NCBI GenBank assembly: GCA_963729295.1
Contig: CAVSNJ010000019.1
Coordinates: 53,412-117,411, forward strand
Length of the DNA stretch: 64,000 bases
Direction of reading: 5' to 3'
Origin: DATJLY01 sp963729295
GTDB taxonomy: Bacteria > Pseudomonadota > Alphaproteobacteria > ATCC43930 > CGMCC-115725
Of this stretch, positions 19,394 through 28,149 are shown piece by piece. The notes below the pieces were generated by a model that saw nothing but the letters and a program-made list of their open reading frames with translations, did no database searches and was not told the DNA's origin. A program made the translations under genes and the position numbers. The stretch's first letter is position 1. Each line of letters starts with the position of its first letter.

Positions 19394-20644
19394 CTAGGCG
19401 CGGCGGGTGCGCCGGTCGATATCGGGCAGGAACGCGGTCAAAAGCCCGAGCAGCGGCAGGAACGCGCACACCTTATAGACGAAGGCGATGCTGGTGTGGT
19501 CGGCGAGCACGCCCAGCACCGCCGCCGCGATGCCGGCCATGCCGAAGGCGAAGCCGAAGAACAGCCCGCCCACCGTGCCGACCCGGCCGGGGATCAGCTC
19601 CTGCGCATAGACGAGGATCGCCGAGAAGGCCGACGCCATGATGACGCCGATCAGCACGCTCAACACTCCGGTCCAGAACAGATTGACGAAAGGCAGCGCG
19701 AGCGTGAATGGCAGCACGCCCAGGATCGAGCCCCAGATCACGTATTTGCGGCCGATGCGGTCGCCGAGCGGCCCGCCGCCCAACGTGCCGAGCGCCACCG
19801 AGGCGAGGAACGCAAAGAGATAGATCTGCGCCGTCGCCACCGGCATCTGGAAGCGATCCATGAGATAGAAGATGTAAAAATTGGTGAAGCACGCGGTGTA
19901 GAAGAATTTCGAGAACATGAGCGCGAGCAGGATCGCGAGCGACCAGCCGATCGTGCTCTTGGACAGGCCCACGGCGCCGCCCATCGCGCGAAGCCGCGTG
20001 CGCACGGCGAGGTGCTTCTTCTTGTACCAGGCGCCGACCCGCGACAGGACGACCATGGCGAGGAGCGCCGCAAGCGTGAACCAGGCGATGCTGCCCTGGC
20101 CGTGCGGGATGACGATGAAGGCGGCGAGCAGCGGCCCGAGCGAGGAGCCGATATTACCGCCGACCTGGAACACCGATTGCGCGAGCCCGTGCTGCCCGCC
20201 GCCGGCGATGCGCGCGATGCGCGACGATTCGGGATGGAACACCGACGAGCCCAATCCGACGAGCGCCGCCGCGAACAGCACCGTCGCGAAACTCTGCGCA
20301 TAGGACAGGAAGCCCAAGCCAGCGAGCGTGAAGCCCATGCCGGCCACGACCGAATAGGGCCGCGGGCGATGATCGGTATAGAGCCCGACGAGGGGCTGGA
20401 ACACCGAGGCTGTGCATTGATAGGTGAGCGTGATGAGGCCGATCTGCGCGTAATCGAGCGAGAACGACGCCTTGAACAGCGGATAGATCGCCGGCACGAG
20501 CGAGGCGATCATGTCGTTCAGCATGTGCGAGAAGCCGAGCGCAAGCAGGATGGCGTAGACCGCGCCCTCGCCGCCGGCCGCTGCAAGCGGCGCTGCCGCC
20601 ACTTGGGCGGCGACCGCCGTGTCGGTGCCTGCCGCGACCTTCAT
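19394..20644 (-). CDS. MFS transporter, fosmidomycin-resistance (Fsr)-like
   Basis: This 416-residue protein has about 12 predicted membrane helices. LALGFSHMLNDMIASLVPAI near residue 37 and GLGSSVFHPESSRIARIAGG are characteristic of the Fsr branch. A basic loop WYKKKHLAVRTRLR separates the two halves. The N-terminus has an Ala-rich stretch before the first helix. It is convergent with the MetE-like gene (57-base gap) and lies upstream of nothing else on its strand. Members export drugs or metabolites by proton antiport; the substrate is unknown. Confidence 0.88.
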   Translation of the reverse strand: MKVAAGTDTAVAAQVAAAPLAAAGGEGAVYAILLALGFSHMLNDMIASLVPAIYPLFKASFSLDYAQIGLITLTYQCTASVFQPLVGLYTDHRPRPYSVVAGMGFTLAGLGFLSYAQSFATVLFAAALVGLGSSVFHPESSRIARIAGGGQHGLAQSVFQVGGNIGSSLGPLLAAFIVIPHGQGSIAWFTLAALLAMVVLSRVGAWYKKKHLAVRTRLRAMGGAVGLSKSTIGWSLAILLALMFSKFFYTACFTNFYIFYLMDRFQMPVATAQIYLFAFLASVALGTLGGGPLGDRIGRKYVIWGSILGVLPFTLALPFVNLFWTGVLSVLIGVIMASAFSAILVYAQELIPGRVGTVGGLFFGFAFGMAGIAAAVLGVLADHTSIAFVYKVCAFLPLLGLLTAFLPDIDRRTRRA

Positions 20645-20738
20645 GCCGTGCTCCTCGCGCTCCCTTCTGCGGCCGCCATTTTAGAGAACGGGCGCGGCCC
20701 GGCGCACGTGCGCAATGCAGGAATGCGCGGCGAACAGG

Positions 20739-21176
20739 TCAGTCGAGCGCCAGCGGCTTTCCCGCCAGATCCTCGGCGCGATCGACCGCGATCAGCACAG
20801 CGTAGCCTTTCTTGTCGGGGTCGCGGTCCTTTTCCGGCTGGACCAGGCGCTTCCACACCTCGTCATAGACCTGGCCCGATTTGTAAACTTTGGCGGTGCC
20901 GTAAAAGCGCGCGACGCCGCCGTTCGGCAGCACGCCTTCCGCGCGCAGCGCCGGCTTCCTGAAGAACACGGTAACCTTGGCGCCGTCGGTGAGACCGGCA
21001 TTGGTCGAGCCGCGGCCGCGCTCCCAGAGGCCGATATGCTCGTCGTCGTAAACCATGGTGCTGCCGCGCAGCGTGATCTGCGCGAACCCGTTCGGCAGCA
21101 CCGAGCCGACGAGGCAGACATTCTCGGGAAACGCCGAATTGATGTGCGATTGAAGCTTCGACGGAATCTTCGCCAT
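20739..21176 (-). CDS. Pyridoxamine 5'-phosphate oxidase-family protein
   Basis: This small 145-residue protein has a split-barrel flavin-binding pattern: FPENVCLVGSVLPNGFAQIT (strand pair), VYDDEHIGLWERG, and ARFYGTAKVYKSGQVYDEVW. The C-terminal KDRDPDKKGYAVLIAVDRAEDLAG fits the family. FMN or F420 binding cannot be told apart. The gene is in the same direction as the Fsr-like MFS gene, 94 bases upstream of it, and diverges from the LVIVD-protein gene with about 129 bases between the starts. Confidence 0.8.
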   Translation of the reverse strand: MAKIPSKLQSHINSAFPENVCLVGSVLPNGFAQITLRGSTMVYDDEHIGLWERGRGSTNAGLTDGAKVTVFFRKPALRAEGVLPNGGVARFYGTAKVYKSGQVYDEVWKRLVQPEKDRDPDKKGYAVLIAVDRAEDLAGKPLALD

Positions 21177-21305
21177 GCGCTCTCCGCCCCCTTGATGCGG
21201 CGGGCGAGATTAGCGCGGCCGCCAAGGCAGGCGCAATTCCGTCTCGTTGACTTCGGCGTGAGATCGGGCCGAAAAGAGACGCGGGCAAATGCCTGGAGGA
21301 CAGCG

Positions 21306-22634
21306 ATGGGCAAGATTTTGGGCGCCGGCGCGCTGTCGTGCGCGGCGGCATTTTTCGCGGCGCTCGCGCCGGTTCCGGCTTCGGCCGATCCCATCCCGTC
21401 CGGCTGGCAGGCCGCGCATGTCGAGCCCATCGGCTTCTCGGGATTGGACGGCCGCTTCGGCGCCTTCAAGCTCGCGCTGAAGCACAAGGGCGATAAATGG
21501 TATGTGTTCGCCGGCCATTCCTTCAATCACGGCTGGACCATCCTCGATGTGACGAATCCGCGCGATCCGAAAGTCGTGCGCTTCATCCCCGGACCCGAGG
21601 ACGCGATCGAGGCGCAATCGACCTTGCACGGCGATCTGTGGCTCACCGCGATCGACCGGCGCGAGCATCCGCAGGCGGGCGCCGCCGCGGTCTGGCTCTG
21701 GGACATCAGCGATCCGACCAATCCGAAAAAGCTGTCGGAATGGGTGGGCGGCGACCACGGCTCGCACCGCAATTCCTATCCGGGCGGGAAATACGCCTAT
21801 CTCGCCACCTCGATGCCGGGCTTCAAGAGCAACATCCTCGTCATCCTCGACGTGAGCGATCCGACCCATCCCAAGGAGGTTGGAAGCTGGTGGCAGCCCG
21901 GCGAGAAGGACGGCGAGCCCGCCCCGAAACTCATGCCGGGCTTCCACGGGCCCGCCAATGTCAGCCCCGACGGCAAGATGATCTCCACGGGCTTCACGCC
22001 CGATGTCGTCAATCTCGACATCACCGACATCACGCATCCGATGCTCATCGGCTCGCTCACCATGACGCCGCCCTTCATTTATGCCGGCATACAGTCGGTG
22101 CACGCGGTCCTGCCGCTGTGGGACCGGAAGATCCTTTATGCGAGCTCCGAGGCGATGGCGTCGGGCTGCGACAAGGACGCGCTCAATTTCGCCGCCTTCA
22201 TCGACAACCACGATCCGGCGAAGCCGCGCCTCATGTCGATGTTCCCGCTGCCGCGCCCGCCCAAGGGCGCGCCCTACAAGGATTTCTGCGACAAGGGCGG
22301 TCGCTTCGGCCCGCACAACGTCAATCAGGAGATCCACAATCCCGACGTGATGCCGTACGGCAACCTCATGTACATTGCCTATTTCAACGCCGGGCTTCGC
22401 GTCTTCGACATCAGCGATCCGCATCTCGTGACCGAGACCGGCTACTTCATGCCGCCCGAGCGCCCCAATGCGCCCAAGACCGAAGGCGCGCACGCCTCGC
22501 CGATCGACTGGACCGAGGACGTCGCCATCGACACCCGCGGCTACATCTATATCAGCGACGACAAGTGGGGCATCTTCATCCTGCGCTACCACGGCGCGGG
22601 CGGAGGCGCGGCCCCGCCGCAGGCCGCGAAATAA
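21306..22634 (+). CDS. Secreted LVIVD-repeat beta-propeller protein
   Basis: This is a 442-residue protein with a clear signal peptide (MGKILGAGALSCAAAFFAAL, cleaved after ASA at about residue 27). Repeated blades of the LVIVD type occur: WTILDVTNPRDPKVVRFI, VWLWDISDPTNPKKLSEW, LVILDVSDPTHPKEVGSW, VVNLDITDITHPMLIGSL and LRVFDISDPHLVTETGYF. The fold is a predicted periplasmic propeller; the enzymatic role is unknown. ATG 21306 follows CTGGAGGACAGCG. It ends 25 bases before a convergent NMT1 gene. Confidence 0.85.
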   Translation: MGKILGAGALSCAAAFFAALAPVPASADPIPSGWQAAHVEPIGFSGLDGRFGAFKLALKHKGDKWYVFAGHSFNHGWTILDVTNPRDPKVVRFIPGPEDAIEAQSTLHGDLWLTAIDRREHPQAGAAAVWLWDISDPTNPKKLSEWVGGDHGSHRNSYPGGKYAYLATSMPGFKSNILVILDVSDPTHPKEVGSWWQPGEKDGEPAPKLMPGFHGPANVSPDGKMISTGFTPDVVNLDITDITHPMLIGSLTMTPPFIYAGIQSVHAVLPLWDRKILYASSEAMASGCDKDALNFAAFIDNHDPAKPRLMSMFPLPRPPKGAPYKDFCDKGGRFGPHNVNQEIHNPDVMPYGNLMYIAYFNAGLRVFDISDPHLVTETGYFMPPERPNAPKTEGAHASPIDWTEDVAIDTRGYIYISDDKWGIFILRYHGAGGGAAPPQAAK

Positions 22635-22659
22635 CGAAAACCGCCCGGAGGCAACGCGG

Positions 22660-23631
22660 CTAGGGCAGGAAGCGCTCGGTATAGAGCTTCGACATGTCCG
22701 GCTTCTCAGGCAGCACCTTGAGATCGACGAAGGACTGCGCGGTGGCCGCAAGGGCGTCCGGGTCGAAGCGTCCGTCCTGCGAGAAGGCGGGCATCAGCAG
22801 GTCGTATTCGCGCTCTTCGACGGCTTGCGAGAATCCGGTGATCTTGCGCGCGATCTCGACCGTCTCGTCCTTGTGCTCGCGCATGTAGACGACGGCCTCG
22901 AACCAGCCTTTGAGGAAGCGCCGCACCGCGTCGGGATTCTGCGCGATGATCGGGTTGGCGGCGTAGATCACGAACACTTCGAGATCGTGGATATAGTCCT
23001 GCGCCGTGAAGAGCAGGTGGCCCGCGTGCTCGGTCTCGAGTTGATATCCTATCGCCGGCGCGTCGACGAAGGCCGCGACCGCGTGCGTCTTCAAGGCCGC
23101 GATCTCGGTCGAGAGCTCGCCGCCGATTGCCGTCGGCTCGGCGCCGTTGTCGCCCCAGCCCTGGCTGCGGTTCAGTTGATCGACGAGCCACTTCGTCAGC
23201 GAGCCCGCGGTCGAGACGCCGACCTTCGTTCCCTTCAGGTCCATGATCGTCTTGAGCGTGGGATCATCGCCGGCGATGAAGCCCATGAAGGCGGGCGAGG
23301 AGGTGATGACGGCGACGCCCAAGGCGGGCGAGCCCTTGACGACGAACGCCATGTCGGTGCCGCCGCCGATCGCGATGTCGACGGCGCCGGCAACGAGCGC
23401 CTGCTGCTGCTTGGCGCCGCCGCCGAAATCGAACTCGTCGATGTCGAGCCCTTCGTTTTTGAAGAACCCTTCCTGTACCCCGACATTGAGCGGCACGAAG
23501 CCGAAATTCTGAGCCACCACCTTGCCGACGCGCAGCTTCTCCGCACTCGCCGGATCCGCGAGGAACGTGAGCGCGAACGCTGCCGCCAGCAGCGCCACCA
23601 GTTGCCCGCGCCGATTTTTCTCTGCCGTCAT
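22660..23631 (-). CDS. ABC transporter substrate-binding protein (NitT/TauT, NMT1-like)
   Basis: This is a 323-residue periplasmic protein with an N-terminal signal (QLVALLAAAFALTFLADPASA). KVVAQNFGFVPLNVGVQEGF and LKGTKVGVSTAGSLTKWLVD are typical SsuA/NitT-type motifs, and ALKTHAVAAFVDAPAIGYQL is the second-lobe segment. ATG 23631 follows GGGAGGGGCTC. It diverges from an amidohydrolase gene across about 100 bases. No permease or ATPase gene is present, so it is an orphan in this window. Ligands of this family are sulfonates, nitrate, pyrimidine precursors or aromatic compounds. Confidence 0.87.
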   Translation of the reverse strand: MTAEKNRRGQLVALLAAAFALTFLADPASAEKLRVGKVVAQNFGFVPLNVGVQEGFFKNEGLDIDEFDFGGGAKQQQALVAGAVDIAIGGGTDMAFVVKGSPALGVAVITSSPAFMGFIAGDDPTLKTIMDLKGTKVGVSTAGSLTKWLVDQLNRSQGWGDNGAEPTAIGGELSTEIAALKTHAVAAFVDAPAIGYQLETEHAGHLLFTAQDYIHDLEVFVIYAANPIIAQNPDAVRRFLKGWFEAVVYMREHKDETVEIARKITGFSQAVEEREYDLLMPAFSQDGRFDPDALAATAQSFVDLKVLPEKPDMSKLYTERFLP

Positions 23632-23733
23632 GAGCCCCTCCCGAAACCCCGAATTTATCAAAGAGCGCCGGCAATTCACACGGCCTGACGCTTCCTCTAG
23701 TCTTGGGCCAGGGGCAGCATAACGGAGAAAGCC

Positions 23734-24546
23734 ATGCGGATCGTCGATTCCCAGATTCATCTGTGGTCGAGCGGCAAGCCCAACGGCGCGCACCGGCAGA
23801 TTTCCTCATATTCCGCCGAGGACGCGATGAAGGAGATGGACGCGGCCGGCGTCGATGCGGCCGTCATCCATCCGCCTGGCTGGGACCCCAATTCCGGCGC
23901 CGTCGCGATCGATGCCGCGCGGCGCTTTCCGCAGCGCTTCGCCATTCTCGGCCGCTTCCCGCTCGACAAGCCAGAAAGCCGCGGCCTCGTCGACGGCTGG
24001 AAGAAGCAGCCCGGCATGCTCGGATTGCGCTTCACCTTCCTCGAGCCGCACATGAAGGACTGGATCGTCGACGGCACGATGGACTGGCTCTGGCCCGCGG
24101 CCGAGCGCGCGGGATTGCCGGTTGCGCTCATGGCCGGGCCGCATCTGGCGGCGGTCGGCAAGGTGGCCGAGCGCCATCCGGGCCTCAAACTCGTCGTCGA
24201 TCACCTGGCGGCGATCGGCGGCAGCAAGGATGGGGCCGCCTTCGCCAACCTGCCGCAGCTCGTGGCGCTCGGAAAGCTGCCGAACGTCGCGGTCAAGGCG
24301 TCGGGCGCGGCCGGCACGTCGAGCGAGCCATATCCCTTCCGCAGCGTGCACGGCTATCTGAAGCAGATCTACGACGCGTTCGGGCCCCAGCGCTTCTTCT
24401 GGGGCACCGACCTCACGCGCATGCCGTGTTCCTACCGGCAATGCGTGACGATGTTCACGGACGAGCTGCCGTTCCTTTCGGCTGCCGACAAGGACCTCGT
24501 CATGGGCCAGGCGCTGTGCGATTGGATCGGCTGGAAGCGCGCGTGA
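23734..24546 (+). CDS. Amidohydrolase-family TIM-barrel metal-dependent hydrolase (COG3618-like)
   Basis: This is a 270-residue protein. The N-terminal metal motif is MRIVDSQIHLWSSGKPNG (the family form of HxH). AAVIHPPGWDPN and VVDHLAAIGGSKDG hold further ligands, and FWGTDLTRMPCSYRQCVTMF provides the C-terminal Asp. The family includes 2-pyrone-4,6-dicarboxylate lactonase-like and other lactone or acid hydrolases of catabolic pathways. The gene overlaps the following MFS gene by 4 bases (GTGA), so hydrolase and transporter are co-translated. This suggests that the substrate is imported by the partner. Confidence 0.87.
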   Translation: MRIVDSQIHLWSSGKPNGAHRQISSYSAEDAMKEMDAAGVDAAVIHPPGWDPNSGAVAIDAARRFPQRFAILGRFPLDKPESRGLVDGWKKQPGMLGLRFTFLEPHMKDWIVDGTMDWLWPAAERAGLPVALMAGPHLAAVGKVAERHPGLKLVVDHLAAIGGSKDGAAFANLPQLVALGKLPNVAVKASGAAGTSSEPYPFRSVHGYLKQIYDAFGPQRFFWGTDLTRMPCSYRQCVTMFTDELPFLSAADKDLVMGQALCDWIGWKRA

Positions 24547-25799
24547 TCCGCTTCTTCCGCAATCGTTGGTGGATCGTCGTCGCCTCTCTCTTCGGCCTCA
24601 TGTGTAGCGGCGGGGTCGTCAACATTTTCAGCTTCGGCGTGTTCCTGCGGCCGGTGACGGAAGACCTCCATGTCGGCCGCGCCACGCTCGCTTCGGCGCT
24701 CTTGGTGCAGAACCTCATCACCGCCGCCGCGAGCCCGTTCCTCGGCGCGACGATCGACCGGTTCGGCGCGCGCCGCGTGTTCCTGATCGGGATTCCGTTC
24801 TTCGCGCTCACCACCGCCCTGCAATCGCAGATGACGGCGTCGCTTCTCGTCATTTATCTGTTCTTCGTGCTGCGCGGCCTGGGCGGCATCGGCCAGTCGC
24901 CGATTTCCTATGCCTATGTCGTGGCGAAATGGTTCGACCGGCGGCGCGGGCTTGCGCTCGGCGTCGCCTTGGCCGGCGTCGGGCTCGGCACCGCTGTCGT
25001 GCCGCCGATCGTCGCCTATCTCATCGGCGCCCATGGCTGGCGCGCGGCCTATGTCGGCCTCGCCATCGTCATCCTCGTGATCGCGGGCGTGCCGGTGGCG
25101 CTCGCGATCCGCGATCCCGCGCCCGACGAACACGTGCGCGAGCCCGATCTTCTGGCGGGGCCGCTTCCCGGCCTCACTATGCGCGAGGCGATCGCCGGCT
25201 GGCGCTTTTGGGGCCTCACCATCGCCTTCCTGCTCGGCGTCGTCGCCTTGAACGGCACGATCACGCAGGTCGTCGCCATGTTGCAGGACCGCGGCGTGTC
25301 GCTTCAGGCAGCAACCTCCGTCCTCGCCGTCTCGGGCCTTGCGGCGATGGCGGGGCGGCTTCTGTCCGGCTGGTGCGTCGATCGCTTCCACGCGCCCTAT
25401 ATCGGCATGTGCTTCTTCGTCCTGCCGATGATTGGCACGGCGCTCTTCGGCAGCGGCGCCGGCGGCTTGGTTCCCTATGCCGGCTCGATCCTATGCGGCG
25501 TGGCATTGGGCGCCGAGATCGACCTGATGGGCTTCATGGTGAGCCGCTATTTCGGCTTGAAATCCTACGGCGCGATTTTCGGCACGATGTTCGGCATCTT
25601 CGGCGGCGCGACCGGCATCGGCCCCTATTTGAGCGGTCTGTCGTTCGACCGCTATCACTCCTACCTGCCGGCCTTCGCCTTCTATGAGTTCGCGTTGGTC
25701 GCGATCTGCCTCATCTTCCTGCCGCTCGGGCCTTACCGCTTCCCGGCGCGCCATCGCATGGCGGCGCCGCACGCGGCCGAAGGCCACGCGCCGGCCTAA
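24543..25799 (+). CDS. MFS transporter (oxalate/formate or monocarboxylate-type)
   Basis: This 418-residue protein has about 12 membrane helices. FLGATIDRFGARRVFLIGIP is the loop 2-3 MFS motif, GLGTAVVPPIVAYLIGAHGWR the mid motif, and FGTMFGIFGGATGIGPYLSG resembles OFA/monocarboxylate carriers. GTG 24543 overlaps the amidohydrolase stop. It is followed after about 22 bases by the third molybdenum-enzyme gene (25822), so the order amidohydrolase, carrier, oxidase looks like one operon for uptake and breakdown of an organic acid. Confidence 0.87.
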   Translation: MIRFFRNRWWIVVASLFGLMCSGGVVNIFSFGVFLRPVTEDLHVGRATLASALLVQNLITAAASPFLGATIDRFGARRVFLIGIPFFALTTALQSQMTASLLVIYLFFVLRGLGGIGQSPISYAYVVAKWFDRRRGLALGVALAGVGLGTAVVPPIVAYLIGAHGWRAAYVGLAIVILVIAGVPVALAIRDPAPDEHVREPDLLAGPLPGLTMREAIAGWRFWGLTIAFLLGVVALNGTITQVVAMLQDRGVSLQAATSVLAVSGLAAMAGRLLSGWCVDRFHAPYIGMCFFVLPMIGTALFGSGAGGLVPYAGSILCGVALGAEIDLMGFMVSRYFGLKSYGAIFGTMFGIFGGATGIGPYLSGLSFDRYHSYLPAFAFYEFALVAICLIFLPLGPYRFPARHRMAAPHAAEGHAPA

Positions 25800-25821
25800 A
25801 CGAACCACGAGGAGCCAAGTC

Positions 25822-28149
25822 ATGGGACTTTACGGGATTGGGCAGCCGGTGCCGCGCGAGGAAGACCCGAAGCTTCTGCGCGGGCAGGGGCGCTATGTCG
25901 ACGACGTGCGCATGCCGGGCGAGGCGCGCGCCTTCGTGCTGCGCTCGCCGCACGCGCACGCCGCCATCACGGCGATCGACGTGCGCCGCGCCAAGCAGAT
26001 GCCGGGCGTGCTCGCGGTGCTGACGGGCGACGATCTGCGCGCCCGCGGCCTTGCCACCTTGCGCCCGCACGTGCCGCGCAAGCGCAGCACCGGCGCTCCC
26101 GCTTTCGTGGCGCCCCAGCCGCTTCTGGCGCAGGGGCGCGTGCGCTGCGCCGGCGAGGCGGTGGCCTTCGTCGTCGCCGAGACGCTCGACATCGCGCGCG
26201 ACGCTGCCGAGGCGATCGAGGTGACGTACGAGCCGCTGCCGACGCTCACGAGCGCCATCGCCGCGACCGCGTCGGGCGCGCCCGCGATCTGGACCGACAA
26301 TCCCGGCAACGAAGCGTTCTTTCACGAGATGGGCGACAAGGCCGCGGTCGATGCGGCGATGAAAAGCGCGGCGCATGTCGTGCGCCACACTATCGTCATC
26401 AACCGCGTCACTGCCAACTCGATGGAGCCGCGCGGCTGCGTCGGCTTCTGGGACGCCGCCGACGAGCGCTACACGATCCGCTGCACCATCCAGTCGGGCC
26501 ACGGCACGCGCGCGGCACTTGCCGGCATCTTCAAGGCGCCGCACCACAAGTTCCGCGTGCTGTGCGACAACATGGGCGGCGGCTTCGGCATGAAGGGCGG
26601 CTGCTATCCCGAATACGGGCTCTCGCTGTGGGCGTCCGAGGTGGTGGGCCGGCCGGTGCGCTGGATCGGCGAGCGCTCGGAAGGACTTTTGTCCGACGAG
26701 CAGAGCCGCGGCAGCGTCGTCGAGACCGAGTTGGCGCTCGACAAGGACATGAAGTTCCTGGCGTTGCGCGCGCACTGGAAGGCGGCGATCGGCGCCTATT
26801 ACAGCTCCGACCGCTGCACCATTCCGCTCACCGTGGCCTTGGGCTGCCTCGTCAATACGTACACGATCCCCGCCATCCATGCCCAGGTCCATGCCGTCTT
26901 CACCAACACCATGATGATCGCGCCCTATCGCGGCGGCGGCCGGCCCGAGCCGCTCTTCGTCACCGAGATCATCGTCGACAAGGCGGCGCGCGAGCTCGGC
27001 ATCGATCCGGCGGAACTGCGCCGGCGCAACACCATTCCGGCGCGCGCCATGCCCTACACGACGCCGGCGCGCCAGACCTACGATTCGGGCGACTTCGCCA
27101 AGAATCTGGAGGATGCACTCGCGCTCGCCAAATACCGCGATCTTCCCGCGCGCCGCGCCGAGGCGCAAAAGCGTGGCAAGATTCTGGGCGTGGGCGTCGC
27201 GACTGCGGTCGCCGGCACTGGCGGGCGCGATTTCGAGCATGCGGAAATCCGCTTCGATCCCTCGGGATCGGTCACCCTCATCACCGGCAGCATGGATCAC
27301 GGCCAAGGTCACGGCACGACCTTCAAGCAGATTCTCTCGGAGAAGCTCGGGCTCGATTCCGAGCGCATCCGCTATCGCTATGGCGACACCGATCTCGTCA
27401 CCGACGGCATCGGCACGTTCGGATCGCGCTCGGCGATGCTGGCGGGCTCGGCCATCGTCATCGCCGCCGACCGCATCATCGAGCACGGCAAGAAGATCGC
27501 GGCGCATATCATGGAGGCGTCGGCCGCCGACGTCGTGTTCGAGAACGGCGCCTTCGCGATCGCCGGCACCGACCGCAAGGTCGAGCTCGCCGCGGTGGCG
27601 CGCCGCGCCTTCGATTCAGGCGATCTGCCGCGCGACATGGAGGCGGGATTCTCCGAGCGCTCGGATTACGGGCCGCCCAACAGCGCGACATTCCCTTCGG
27701 GCGCGCACATCGCCGAGATCGAGATCGACGCCGAGACCGGCAAGGCGGCGCTCGTGCGCTATGCGGCGGTGGACGATGTCGGCCGCATGCTGAACCCGCT
27801 CCTGTGCGCCGGGCAGATCCAGGGCGGCATCGCGCAAGGGATCGGCCAGGCGCTCGTCGAGGAGGTGGTGTACGAGCCGCAATCGGGCCAGCTCCTCACC
27901 GGCTCGTTCCAGGATTACTGCATGCCGCGCGCCGACGATTTCTGCGATTTCAACCTGGGCCACAACGTCTCGCTGACGCCGCGGAATCCGCTGGGCGTCA
28001 AGGGCGTCGGCGAGGCCGGCACGATCGGCGCGCTGCCCGCGGTGATGAACGCCGTGAACGACGCGCTGCACCAGGTCGGCGCGCCCGCCATCGAGATGCC
28101 GGCGACGCCGGAAAAGCTCTGGCGCGCGCTCCAGTCGGCGCGGCGGTAG
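25822..28149 (+). CDS. CoxL-like molybdopterin-binding large subunit (third copy in the window)
   Basis: This 775-residue protein has the same layout as the other two large subunits: PVPREEDPKLLRGQGRYVDD (hammerhead), DNMGGGFGMKGGCYPEYGLS (molybdopterin loop), active-site loop MIAPYRGGGRPEPLF, and NPLGVKGVGEAGTIGALPAV with the catalytic Glu. It belongs to the same broad group as form II CoxL. ATG 25822 follows GAGGAGCCAAGTC. No small or medium subunit follows. It ends at 28149, immediately before the stop of the convergent gene at 28150. It is likely a hydroxylase of a heterocyclic or aldehyde substrate rather than a CO dehydrogenase. Confidence 0.92.
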   Translation: MGLYGIGQPVPREEDPKLLRGQGRYVDDVRMPGEARAFVLRSPHAHAAITAIDVRRAKQMPGVLAVLTGDDLRARGLATLRPHVPRKRSTGAPAFVAPQPLLAQGRVRCAGEAVAFVVAETLDIARDAAEAIEVTYEPLPTLTSAIAATASGAPAIWTDNPGNEAFFHEMGDKAAVDAAMKSAAHVVRHTIVINRVTANSMEPRGCVGFWDAADERYTIRCTIQSGHGTRAALAGIFKAPHHKFRVLCDNMGGGFGMKGGCYPEYGLSLWASEVVGRPVRWIGERSEGLLSDEQSRGSVVETELALDKDMKFLALRAHWKAAIGAYYSSDRCTIPLTVALGCLVNTYTIPAIHAQVHAVFTNTMMIAPYRGGGRPEPLFVTEIIVDKAARELGIDPAELRRRNTIPARAMPYTTPARQTYDSGDFAKNLEDALALAKYRDLPARRAEAQKRGKILGVGVATAVAGTGGRDFEHAEIRFDPSGSVTLITGSMDHGQGHGTTFKQILSEKLGLDSERIRYRYGDTDLVTDGIGTFGSRSAMLAGSAIVIAADRIIEHGKKIAAHIMEASAADVVFENGAFAIAGTDRKVELAAVARRAFDSGDLPRDMEAGFSERSDYGPPNSATFPSGAHIAEIEIDAETGKAALVRYAAVDDVGRMLNPLLCAGQIQGGIAQGIGQALVEEVVYEPQSGQLLTGSFQDYCMPRADDFCDFNLGHNVSLTPRNPLGVKGVGEAGTIGALPAVMNAVNDALHQVGAPAIEMPATPEKLWRALQSARR

